NCBI GenBank assembly: GCA_948902155.1
Contig: CAQVQZ010000111.1
Location: 1-7,462, forward strand
DNA: 7,462 bases
Direction: 5' to 3'
From: an uncultured Oscillibacter sp.
GTDB taxonomy: Bacteria; Bacillota_A; Clostridia; Oscillospirales; Oscillospiraceae
The position numbers and the translations under genes were made by a program. The notes under the pieces are model-generated. The model did no database searches and was not told the DNA's origin. It saw only the letters and a program-made list of their open reading frames with translations. This document shows positions 1 to 6,511 of this stretch, one piece after another (positions within the stretch are counted from its first letter, which is position 1; the number at the start of each line of letters is the position of its first letter).

Positions 1-384
1 GATGAAGTTGTCCGGCAGGCGGCCATAGGTGTGGATGTAGAGGGCCACGTCCTCTTTGGAGGTATAGGTCCCGTCCTCCGGCAGAAGGGCCTCTCCGGCG
101 GCGTCCTCCGGCGGGGTTTCCGCGTCTTCCGGGGCTTCCCCGCCGTCCCCGGCGCCGGGGGGCTCCGGCGCCCCGGGTTCCGGAGCCTCCGCGGTGGAAG
201 AGCCCCCTTCCTCCGGTTCGGCGGAATCCTCCAAATCCTCCGGGTCCTCCACGGCGGGGAGGTCGACCTTCGTGTCCTCAAATTGGGTTTCCCCCGGAAG
301 GCCCGCCGGGTCCGCCATACCGCCGCAGGCGGTGAGGGAGAACAGGGTCAAAGCGGCCAGCAGGCCGCCGAGCCAGCGTTTCAT
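1..384 (-). CDS. Lipoprotein with barnase-type ribonuclease domain (3' end cut by window)
   Basis: Only the first 128 codons are present and the reading frame is open at the left edge. Residues 1-20 form a lipoprotein signal: a KRW charged start, a hydrophobic core, and an LTAC lipobox with Cys20 as the lipidated residue. Residues about 32-104 are a low-complexity linker rich in Glu, Asp, Pro, Gly and Ala. Residues 111-128 (EDVALYIHTYGRLPDNFI) closely match the beginning of barnase/binase (DGVADYLQTYHKLPDNYI, from memory). This predicts a membrane-anchored, extracellular guanyl-preferring ribonuclease. The catalytic Glu, Arg and His lie past the window edge and cannot be checked. I chose the ATG at 384 because AAAGGA sits 8 bases upstream; in-frame ATGs at 390 and 393 are too close to that site. 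The gene has its own promoter and a hairpin-bearing leader. A barstar-like inhibitor gene might lie further left, but that is only expectation from the family. Confidence 0.8.
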   Translation of the reverse strand, partial: MKRWLGGLLAALTLFSLTACGGMADPAGLPGETQFEDTKVDLPAVEDPEDLEDSAEPEEGGSSTAEAPEPGAPEPPGAGDGGEAPEDAETPPEDAAGEALLPEDGTYTSKEDVALYIHTYGRLPDNFI

Positions 385-412
385 AGCCATCATCCTTTCT
401 CTTGCTCGGGTA

Positions 413-460
413 TCAGCACAGTTGAAAAGAGAAGCGAATGCTTCTTTTCAACCGTGCTGA
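413..460 (-). repeat. Long inverted repeat in the leader of the lipoprotein gene
   Basis: Arms 413-435 and 440-460 pair around a 4-base GAAT spacer. They match over about 20 positions with one A/G difference and one 2-base bulge. The repeat lies between the -10 box and the ribosome binding site, so the mRNA would begin within or just before a long stem-loop. It could stabilise the 5' end of the mRNA or, as DNA, be a palindromic operator. It is followed on the minus strand by no T-tract, so it does not look like a terminator. Confidence 0.75.
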
Positions 461-464
461 CGAT

Positions 465-493
465 AGTATACCAGCCCAGGTGAAAAGTGGCAA
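465..493 (-). promoter_or_regulatory. Sigma-A-type promoter of the lipoprotein gene
   Basis: On the minus strand, TTGCCA (488-493) and TATACT (465-470) are separated by exactly 17 bases. The predicted start is near 458, at the outer edge of the inverted repeat 413-460, about 75 bases before the ATG at 384. Confidence 0.75.
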
Positions 494-510
494 GGCCCGC
501 CGCCCAATTT

Positions 511-675
511 TAGGGCCTGTTTGAAACATGCCAAACCACCCAATCGGCGGATCTTTTTCCGCGGATGCTTCGTTGATTTCCCTTGAAATCCGCCAGGATT
601 CCTGGGGGAAATTGCCTCCCCCAGCGAAAAACTCTCCCGCCGCCGGACATTCCGCCATGTTTCAAACAGCCCCTA
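511..675. mobile_element. MITE-like element with TA-ended terminal inverted repeats
   Basis: The ends 511-532 and 654-675 are inverted copies of each other, 22 bp with two mismatches; the shared core is CTGTTTGAAACATG. Both ends finish in TA, the target dinucleotide typical of IS630/Tc1-mariner transposons. The 165-bp body has no plausible gene. It contains internal complementary pairs: GGCGGAT at 546-552 with ATCCGCC at 588-594, and CTGGGGG with CCCCCAG around 602-623. It sits between the chitinase terminator and the lipoprotein promoter and so breaks no gene. It could instead be an extragenic repeat of another kind; copy number in the genome would decide. Confidence 0.6.
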
Positions 676-690
676 GGCCGCCGCGGAGAC

Positions 691-727
691 GGAAAACGTC
701 CGCAGGCGGATACTCCGCCTGCGGACG
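691..727 (-). terminator. Rho-independent terminator of the chitinase gene
   Basis: A perfect 14-bp stem (697-710 with 714-727) with a 3-base loop is followed on the minus strand by TTTTCC (691-696). It lies 100 bases after the chitinase stop codon. I see no gene or other clear signal in the stretch 728-826 between them. Confidence 0.8.
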
Positions 728-826
728 CAGACCAAATTCGACCGGAGGGAAGGACGCCGCGGGGAGCGCGCGGAGGGACTCCTTCCGCCCTGCGCCGAAG
801 CGTTCCGCCTGTTTTGCGCCGAGCGT

Positions 827-2527
827 TCAGCCCGCCGCCGGCCCGCCGTTCAGCAGGGCTTGAAAGCGCTCCAGCAGCACGGCGGCCTGGCCCCTGGCGG
901 CCCGGCCCTGGGGGAGCAGGTCGCCCTCCTTGGTTCCCTGGAGGATGCCCTCGGCCAGGGCCCATTTCAGGGCCTCTTCCGCGTAGCCGCCGACCTCTCC
1001 CGCGTCCCGATAGGGCGCCAGGGACGCCCTGCGCCCGCTGTCCGCTCCCTTCAGCCCGGCATAGCGCCAGAGGATGGCCGCCAGCTGCTGGCGGCTGACG
1101 GGCAGGTCCGGCCGGAAGCTTCCGTCGGCAAAGCCGGTGACGACGTCCTGCCGGGCAGCCCAGGCCACGGCCTTGGCGTAGTAAGCCGAGGCGGGAACGT
1201 CGGGGAAGGAGGAGCCGTAAACGGCGGGCTCTCCCGCCAGGCGGTAAAGAATGGCGGCAAGCTGCCCCCGGGTCACGGTTCCGCCGGGGGAGAAGGTCCC
1301 CGGGCCCGTGCCGTTCATCAGCCCGGCAGCGCAGACCCGGTCCACGGCCCCGGCGTACCAAGCGTCCCGGGGGACGTCCCGGAAGTGTCCGCCGTTCCAG
1401 GCGGCCCAGGCGCTTTGGATCAGGTCCCCCTCGCCGTCCTGGGACAGTTCCCAGAAGCCCACGCCCCCCAGCCCCCGCTGCCGGGCCAGCTCCGCCTTGG
1501 CGGCGATGGAAACCGGATCGTCATAGGAGAGGAAAACCCCGCCGCCGTAAAGCCAGGGGACCTCCGCCTCCTCATGCCGGAACCGGCGGTAGGCGGAATT
1601 GGCCAGGTAGTCGCGCTTCACGGTGTTCCAGGCCACGGATCCGGCGCTGAGGAAGCTGCTGTAAAGGCCGCTGCTCCCCCGGGGGACCCCTTGGTATATG
1701 TACCCGTACAGGGGCATTCCCAGCACCAGCTTTTCCGCCGGAACGCCCCGGCCCAGCCAGGCCGAGATTCCCCCGTCCACGCTGGCGCGGTAGCGGGAGG
1801 GACCGCCGGACACGGGGTAGAGGGGGGCGTTGAAATCCGCGTAGGGGTCCCAAGGCCCGTGAAGGTCATAGGCCATGAGGAAAATGTGGTCCACCACCTC
1901 CGCCACCGCCCGGGGCTCGATGTGATTCAGATAGCCGCCGTCCGCCGCTCCGGCAATGCTGAGGACATAGGCTTTCCCGTCCCGCCGCCCCTGGGCGTCC
2001 AGCGCGGCCCGGACGGCTTTCAGCAGCAGGGTGAAGTTTTCCCGGTCCTGGGGACGGTGAACCACCCCGGGGGCCCCGCCGGAGACCGGGTATTCCCAGT
2101 CCAGGTCTACGCCGTCCAGCCCGTGTTCCCGCACCAGGTCTGCGCAGCTTTCGGCAAAGACCTCCCGGCTGGCCTCCGAGGCCGCCGCGTCGGAAAACCA
2201 GGCGGACTCGTCCCACCCGCCGATGGCGAGGACGATTTTTAAGTCGGCGTTTGCCTTCCGCAGGGCCGTCAGGCGGCGGAGAGCCTCCCGGTCCCGCCCC
2301 GGGTCCTCCAGGGCGGCTTTCCCGTCTTCGATTTTGGCGAAGGCGTAATGAATTTGGGTGAACAGCTCCGCCGGAATGTCCTCCGGCGCGTACCCCAGCC
2401 CCCCGGCCCAGGCGGCGTAATAGCCCACCACCGTTCCGGCGGTCCCGGCGGCGGAGGGCCGCCCTCCCGCTGCGGCCAGCAGCGCGAAAACGAGGATCAG
2501 CAGCGGCAGGAAACGCTTTTTCCGCAT
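827..2527 (-). CDS. Secreted GH18 chitinase-like enzyme with three SLH domains
   Basis: 566 residues. An N-terminal signal peptide (KKR, then a hydrophobic core, residues 1 to about 27) leads into a glycoside hydrolase family 18 barrel, about residues 32-378. Its active-site signature DGVDLDWE gives Asp138, Asp141, Asp143 and the catalytic acid Glu145. The usual SxGG motif reads AIGG (101-104). MAYDLHGPWD (218-227) and GFWE (357-360) match conserved later strands of chitinases. Three SLH repeats follow, about 381-432, 441-491 and 505-556; the third is the most divergent. SLH repeats bind pyruvylated secondary cell-wall polymer, so the enzyme is probably held on the cell surface. The likely activity is endo-hydrolysis of beta-1,4-GlcNAc chains such as chitin; an endo-beta-N-acetylglucosaminidase acting on glycoproteins is possible. 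The start is supported by AAGGAG (2536-2541) 8 bases upstream. It appears to be transcribed alone, between its own promoter and terminator. Confidence 0.9.
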   Translation of the reverse strand: MRKKRFLPLLILVFALLAAAGGRPSAAGTAGTVVGYYAAWAGGLGYAPEDIPAELFTQIHYAFAKIEDGKAALEDPGRDREALRRLTALRKANADLKIVLAIGGWDESAWFSDAAASEASREVFAESCADLVREHGLDGVDLDWEYPVSGGAPGVVHRPQDRENFTLLLKAVRAALDAQGRRDGKAYVLSIAGAADGGYLNHIEPRAVAEVVDHIFLMAYDLHGPWDPYADFNAPLYPVSGGPSRYRASVDGGISAWLGRGVPAEKLVLGMPLYGYIYQGVPRGSSGLYSSFLSAGSVAWNTVKRDYLANSAYRRFRHEEAEVPWLYGGGVFLSYDDPVSIAAKAELARQRGLGGVGFWELSQDGEGDLIQSAWAAWNGGHFRDVPRDAWYAGAVDRVCAAGLMNGTGPGTFSPGGTVTRGQLAAILYRLAGEPAVYGSSFPDVPASAYYAKAVAWAARQDVVTGFADGSFRPDLPVSRQQLAAILWRYAGLKGADSGRRASLAPYRDAGEVGGYAEEALKWALAEGILQGTKEGDLLPQGRAARGQAAVLLERFQALLNGGPAAG

Positions 2528-2557
2528 AGCACACTCTCCTTAAACAATTCTCGTTTC

Positions 2558-2586
2558 ATTTTACCAAGGGCGTCCCGCCGGGGCAA
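2558..2586 (-). promoter_or_regulatory. Sigma-A-type promoter of the chitinase gene
   Basis: On the minus strand, TTGCCC (2581-2586) and TAAAAT (2558-2563) are separated by 17 bases. The predicted start near 2551 gives a short leader of about 24 bases carrying AAGGAG. Confidence 0.65.
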
Positions 2587-2765
2587 CGCACAAGTTCTGG
2601 AAGGCTCCCCAGAAAAAGAAAAGCCCGTCTTCCCGCGCCGGGGAGGGGCCCGGAAAAAGCAGGGAGGAGCCGCCGCGCACAGCGCACGCCGCGGCGGTTT
2701 CGCAAAGGCATACAACCCGGCCGCTGCCGGGGGGCGGCACCCATTCGCCTCGGGCCGGCCGGCCC
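2587..2765. other. Intergenic stretch, no gene seen
   Basis: This lies between the transporter operon terminator and the chitinase promoter. Open frames crossing it on either strand lack ribosome binding sites and recognisable protein sequence. The only local structure noted is a GC-rich pair, CCGCCGCG (2670-2677) with CGCGGCGG (2690-2697), around a 12-base loop. No function is assigned. Confidence 0.5.
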
Positions 2766-2797
2766 AAAAAATGAAGGAACCCCCTCGGGGGTTCCTT
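2766..2797 (-). terminator. Rho-independent terminator of the tryptophan-type ABC operon
   Basis: A perfect 11-bp stem (2774-2784 with 2787-2797), AAGGAACCCCC against its complement, is followed on the minus strand by CATTTTTT. It lies about 50 bases after the stop codon of the ATPase and ends the operon. Confidence 0.9.
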
Positions 2798-2846
2798 TCG
2801 GCCTTCCGGCTTGAAGAGCCGCGCCGTTCTCTTATGGGAACAGCCC

Positions 2847-3620
2847 CTAGCTTCCGGATTCCATGGAGATCCGGTTGAACATGGACAGGATGTCGTCCAT
2901 GGAGGTGCTCCGCTTCTCCTCACCGGCCCGGTCCAGGACCACGCGGCCCTGGTTCATCATCAGGATCCGGTCGCCGTACTCCACGGCGTAGCGGAGATTG
3001 TGGGTCACCATGACGGCGGTGAGCTTCTTTTCCCGGATGACCCGGTCCGTCAGGACCATGACGGCGTCCGCCGTCTTGGGGTCCAGGGCCGCGGTGTGCT
3101 CGTCGAGGATCAGGAACCGCAGGGGCGTCATGGTCGCCATCAGCAGGGCCACGGCCTGCCGCTGTCCGCCGGAGAGGGCCCCCATTTTCACGTCCAGCTT
3201 CTCCTCCAGCCCCAGGCCCAGGGACCGGAGCCGCTCCCGGTAAAAATCCACGCGCCTGCGGTCCACCGCCCGGCCCAGGCCGAAGGGCCGGCCCTTGTTG
3301 TCCGCCAGGGACAGGTTCTCCAGCATCGTCAGGTTGGGGCAGGTTCCCGCGGACGGGTTTTGGTACACCCGGCCCATGCCGGCGTACCGCTGGTAATCCC
3401 GGAGCTTCCCGATGCTCGTTCCGTCCACCAGCACGTCGCCCCCCTCGATGGGGATGGAGCCGCAGATAATATTCAGCATGGAGGTCTTCCCGCTGCCGTT
3501 GCTCCCCACGATGGCCACGAACTGGCCCTCCTCCACCGTCAGGGAGAAGTTTTGGAACAGCCGCTGTTCCGTCACGGCTCCGGGGTTGTAAATCTTCGTC
3601 ACGTCCCGCAGCTCAAGCAT
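2847..3620 (-). CDS. trpZ: ABC transporter ATP-binding protein, TrpZ-like
   Basis: 257 residues, a normal length for a stand-alone importer ATPase. It shows all nucleotide-binding motifs: Walker A GSNGSGKT (39-46, Lys45), Q-loop Gln87, signature LSGGQ (149-153), Walker B FLILDE (169-174, catalytic Glu174), D-loop AALD (177-180) and H-loop His207. It should hydrolyse ATP on the cytoplasmic face of the membrane and power the permease encoded just upstream. Its start codon overlaps the permease stop by 8 bases, and GGAGGAG lies 7 bases upstream, so the two are probably translationally coupled. It closely resembles the partial ATPase at the right edge of the window. The name trpZ follows the TrpXYZ scheme and rests on the operon and its T-box; the ATPase alone would not reveal the substrate. 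Confidence 0.9.
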   Translation of the reverse strand: MLELRDVTKIYNPGAVTEQRLFQNFSLTVEEGQFVAIVGSNGSGKTSMLNIICGSIPIEGGDVLVDGTSIGKLRDYQRYAGMGRVYQNPSAGTCPNLTMLENLSLADNKGRPFGLGRAVDRRRVDFYRERLRSLGLGLEEKLDVKMGALSGGQRQAVALLMATMTPLRFLILDEHTAALDPKTADAVMVLTDRVIREKKLTAVMVTHNLRYAVEYGDRILMMNQGRVVLDRAGEEKRSTSMDDILSMFNRISMESGS

Positions 3621-4551
3621 GGATGATCTCCTCCCCCTTCCGGCCCGAAAGCACCAGCACCAGCAGAAACAGCGCCGCCGTCACGAGCTTCATCATATTG
3701 GCGGGCAGTCCGGCGCTCAGCGCCGCCTGGACGCAGAGCTTGTAAAGGATGCTGCCCAGAATGACCGACGTGGTCCCCGCGGGGGAGGCCAGGAAGCGGA
3801 GCAGCTTTCCCTTCCGCAGGGCCCGCGCCGCCGGAGAGGCGGCGTAGACATTCATCAAAGAGACGCCGATGATCACCGCCGCCAGGCCGTACACCAGCTG
3901 GCCGGTGCCCATGGTGGCGGAAAAGCTCCTCTGCTCGTGGACGACGACGCAGCCGCCCAGGGCCACCAGCGCGTTGGAAATCACCAGCCCCAGCAGCTTC
4001 ACCGCCCCCCGGTCCTGGGCCAGGGAGGTGACGAGGTCGGCGTTGTCCCCCACCGCCCGGAGGAGCAGGCCGGATTTTGTCTTGAAATAGGCGTCCAGCG
4101 CCAGCTTCACCGCCAGCACCAGAAGGAAGGAGACCGCCAGCTTCCGCCCCATCAGCGTCATGTCCCCCAGAAAGGCCATCACCGGGGCGGAGGTGAAGAT
4201 CGTGTCCGTCCCCCGGTCCACCGTCAGGTTGGACCCGGCAATCTGGAGGTTGACGGAGAAGAGGGCGGTCATGGTGATGATGCCCGCCAGCAGGTTCCGG
4301 ACGCCCAGCTTCACATGGACAAAGCCGGTGAACAGCCCCGCCAGGGCCCCCACCGCCATGGCGATGGGCAGGGTGAGCCAGGGGTCCGTTCCCCTCACCA
4401 GCAAAACCGCCGTCACCGCCGCCCCCAGGGGGAACGTGCCGTCCACCCCCAGGTCGGGGAAGTCCAGGATGGAATAGGTAATATAAACGCCGAAGGAGAC
4501 CAGCGCGTAAATCAGCCCCTGGGTCAGGGTGCTGACAAGCAGATCCAGCAT
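3613..4551 (-). CDS. trpY: ABC transporter permease, TrpY-like (BPD_transp_2 family)
   Basis: 312 residues, with roughly eight or nine hydrophobic membrane segments: around 6-28, 41-55, 59-80, 86-105, 137-153, 183-205, 217-235, 259-275 and 287-302. Conserved-looking stretches such as ILDFPDLGVDGTFPLGAAV (28-46) and AVGDNADLVTSLAQD (166-180) are typical of the permeases that partner ABC_sub_bind lipoproteins, related to LivH/ribose-type permeases. It would form the transmembrane channel, probably as a homodimer since only one permease gene is present. I place the start at the ATG at 4551: AAGGAGG (4560-4566) lies 8 bases upstream, and the frame beyond it is antisense-like low-complexity sequence overlapping the FAH gene. 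It ends 8 bases inside the ATPase gene. Confidence 0.88.
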   Translation of the reverse strand: MLDLLVSTLTQGLIYALVSFGVYITYSILDFPDLGVDGTFPLGAAVTAVLLVRGTDPWLTLPIAMAVGALAGLFTGFVHVKLGVRNLLAGIITMTALFSVNLQIAGSNLTVDRGTDTIFTSAPVMAFLGDMTLMGRKLAVSFLLVLAVKLALDAYFKTKSGLLLRAVGDNADLVTSLAQDRGAVKLLGLVISNALVALGGCVVVHEQRSFSATMGTGQLVYGLAAVIIGVSLMNVYAASPAARALRKGKLLRFLASPAGTTSVILGSILYKLCVQAALSAGLPANMMKLVTAALFLLVLVLSGRKGEEIIHA

Positions 4552-4589
4552 CGGAGATTCCTCCTTAAAGAGTAGTGTCGGGGCAGACC

Positions 4590-5429
4590 CTAGCGGACGG
4601 TGTTCCGCAGGGTCCCGATTCCCGCGATGGTGCAGGCCACCTCGTCCCCGGCCTCCAGGAACCTGGGCGGGTCGAAGCCCATGCCGACCCCGGCGGGAGT
4701 CCCCGTGGCAAGGATGGTCCCCGCCCGAAGGGTCATTCCGGCGGAGAGCTCCTCCAGGATTTCGCCGATTCCGTGGATCAGAAGGCTGGTGTTGGAGTGC
4801 TGGCGGAGCTCGCCGTTGACCTTGGCCAGAATGTCCAGGGCCGGAGGGAAGGCCGTCTCGTCCGCTGTGAGGATGCAGGGCCCCATGGGGGTGAAGCCGT
4901 CCAGGCTCTTGCCGAAGTACCACTGCTTGTGCCCGGTCTGGAGGTCCCGGGCGGACACGTCGTTCAAAACGGTGTAGCCGAAGACGTAGTCCCCGGCATT
5001 CTCAGCCTTGACGTTCCGGGCGTCCCGGCCGAGGATGACGGCCAGCTCCGCCTCATAGTCCAGCCGTTCCACCAGCCCGGCGTACCGGGGAATCTCCCCG
5101 CCGGGCCGCCCGGCCTCCGTGACCCGCTTGGAAAAGTAGACCGCCGCCGGTTTGTCCTTGGCGAAGGCCTCCGCGTCATAGCGGGCGGCCTCTCTCTCAT
5201 GATCCCGGTAGTTCATGCCCAGGCAGATGATATCCTGCCGGGGCCGGGGGATGGGGGCCAGAAGGGTCACCTCCTCCAGGGGGACGGGCCTGCCCGGGGC
5301 GGCGAAGGCCCCGGGAGGACAGGTTTCAATCAGGGTGTTCATATCCGGGAAGGGCAGAAATACCACTCCGGCTTCCGTCAGCGCGCCCACGCGCTCCTCG
5401 CCCCGGTGGAGGCAGGTGACCAGTTTCAT
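4590..5429 (-). CDS. Fumarylacetoacetate hydrolase (FAH) family protein
   Basis: 279 residues: a short N-terminal domain (about 1-65) followed by the FAH catalytic fold. Visible family features are GMNYRDH (71-77, with candidate catalytic His77), the metal ligands Glu126 and Glu128 in DYEAELAVILG, Asp157 in LNDVSARD, Lys174 in GKSLDGF, and TGTPAGVG (242-249). The family binds Mg2+ or Mn2+ and acts on 2-oxo or 2,4-dioxo acids: acylpyruvate hydrolases, 2-hydroxyhepta-2,4-diene-dioate isomerases/decarboxylases, oxaloacetate decarboxylase. The sequence does not tell me which. AAGGAG (5437-5442) lies 7 bases before the start. It stands between the binding-protein and permease genes with gaps of 33 and 38 bases, so it is very likely co-transcribed under the tryptophan T-box. 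A link to metabolism of the imported compound is inference. Confidence 0.9.
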   Translation of the reverse strand: MKLVTCLHRGEERVGALTEAGVVFLPFPDMNTLIETCPPGAFAAPGRPVPLEEVTLLAPIPRPRQDIICLGMNYRDHEREAARYDAEAFAKDKPAAVYFSKRVTEAGRPGGEIPRYAGLVERLDYEAELAVILGRDARNVKAENAGDYVFGYTVLNDVSARDLQTGHKQWYFGKSLDGFTPMGPCILTADETAFPPALDILAKVNGELRQHSNTSLLIHGIGEILEELSAGMTLRAGTILATGTPAGVGMGFDPPRFLEAGDEVACTIAGIGTLRNTVR

Positions 5430-5462
5430 GAAAATACTCCTTTTGATTCCGCGGAATCCCGT

Positions 5463-6485
5463 TTACTTTGTGACGTCGATGGCGGCGGAGGAGACGTCCT
5501 CCGGCACGCGGATGCCCATGGCGTCCAGGGCCTCGGGGTTGATATAGAGGTCGAAGTTTTCGATGACCTCATAGGGGGTGTCCTGGCAGGTGGCCTCGCC
5601 CCGGAGAATCTTTGCGGCCATTTGGCCGGTCTGGATGCCCAGCTTGATATAGTCCAGGCCCGCCCCGGCCACGCAGCCCAGCTTCATCTGCTCCACCTCG
5701 GAGCCGTAGACGGGAACGCCGGCCTCGTTGGTCTTCTCCAGAATGGCGGGGAGGACGCCCACGACGGTGTTGTCCGTCAGGTTGGAGAGGCAGTCCACGC
5801 CCTTGGAGAGCAGAGTGTCCACGGCCTGGGTGACCTCGGCCTGGGCGGTGACGCCCACCGTCTCCACGGCAAAGCCGTATTCCGCGGCCTTTTCCTCATA
5901 GACGCCCACGGAGTAGACGGAGTTGGCCTCGCTGGTGGTATAGATGATGCCCACGGTCTTGGCCTCCGGCTGGAGGTCCCGGATGAGCTGGAGCTGTCCC
6001 TCCACAGGGAGGACGTCGGAAGTGCCGGTAATGTTGCCGGAGTCCAGCTTGGCTCCCACGGGGTCCGTAATGGCGGTGAAGATAACGGGAATGTCCTTGT
6101 CCTCGGCGGCGGCGAAGCAGGCCGTGGCGGAGGGGGTGGCCACGGCCACCATCATATCCACGTTTTCCGCCGAGAAGGTGGTCCCGATCTGGGTGGCGAT
6201 GTTGTCGTCAAACCCGGCGTTCTGATAGTCCACCTTGAAGTCCACGCCCTCCATCAGACCGGCCTCGGCCAGGCCCTGGAGGAAGCCCTCCCGGCAGTTG
6301 TCCAGGGAGCCGTGCTCGCCGTATTGGGAAATGCCGATGAAATAGGGTTCCTTGTCACCGCCGCCGGAGGAGCCGTTTCCGGAGTCTCCGGCGGAGTCGC
6401 CGCCGGTCTTGCCGCCGCAGGCGGCCAGGGAGAGGGCCAGAGTCAGGGCCAGGAACAGGGAGGCAAATTTCTTCATGTTTTTCAT
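5463..6485 (-). CDS. trpX: ABC transporter substrate-binding lipoprotein, TrpX-like
   Basis: 340 residues. It has a lipoprotein signal peptide with lipobox LAAC and lipidated Cys23, then a Gly/Ser/Asp-rich tether (24 to about 45), then a two-lobed ABC_sub_bind (PF04392-type) domain from about residue 47. Recognisable motifs are TAITDPVGAKLDSGNITGTS (137-156), YTTSEANS (182-189), LTDNTVVG (236-243) and a C-terminal LGIQTGQMAAKILRG (282-296). It should capture the ligand outside the membrane and deliver it to the permease. The family includes TrpX of streptococci, and the T-box upstream carries a Trp specifier, so L-tryptophan or a close relative is the likely ligand. I chose the ATG at 6485 because AGGAG (6494-6498) lies 8 bases upstream; an earlier in-frame ATG at 6503 would place that site inside the coding region and add six residues before the signal peptide. 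Confidence 0.9.
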   Translation of the reverse strand: MKNMKKFASLFLALTLALSLAACGGKTGGDSAGDSGNGSSGGGDKEPYFIGISQYGEHGSLDNCREGFLQGLAEAGLMEGVDFKVDYQNAGFDDNIATQIGTTFSAENVDMMVAVATPSATACFAAAEDKDIPVIFTAITDPVGAKLDSGNITGTSDVLPVEGQLQLIRDLQPEAKTVGIIYTTSEANSVYSVGVYEEKAAEYGFAVETVGVTAQAEVTQAVDTLLSKGVDCLSNLTDNTVVGVLPAILEKTNEAGVPVYGSEVEQMKLGCVAGAGLDYIKLGIQTGQMAAKILRGEATCQDTPYEVIENFDLYINPEALDAMGIRVPEDVSSAAIDVTK

Positions 6486-6511
6486 GGTAATATCTCCTAT
6501 CATTGTCGTCG

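Noticed and set aside
860..2242. A 460-codon plus-strand open frame
   Set aside because: It is antisense to the GH18-SLH chitinase, whose catalytic motif and signal peptide are unambiguous. It has no recognisable domains.
2670..2697. GC-rich hairpin considered as a plus-strand terminator
   Set aside because: No plus-strand gene precedes it and the following T-run is only three bases.
4552..4923. N-terminal extension of the permease frame upstream of 4551
   Set aside because: The extension overlaps the FAH gene, is low-complexity Arg/Gly/Pro/His-rich, and precedes the well-placed AAGGAGG and ATG that start the hydrophobic permease.
5486..6503. ATG at 6503 as the trpX start
   Set aside because: It would put the AGGAG site inside the coding region, has no good site of its own, and adds residues before a normal lipoprotein signal peptide that begins at 6485.
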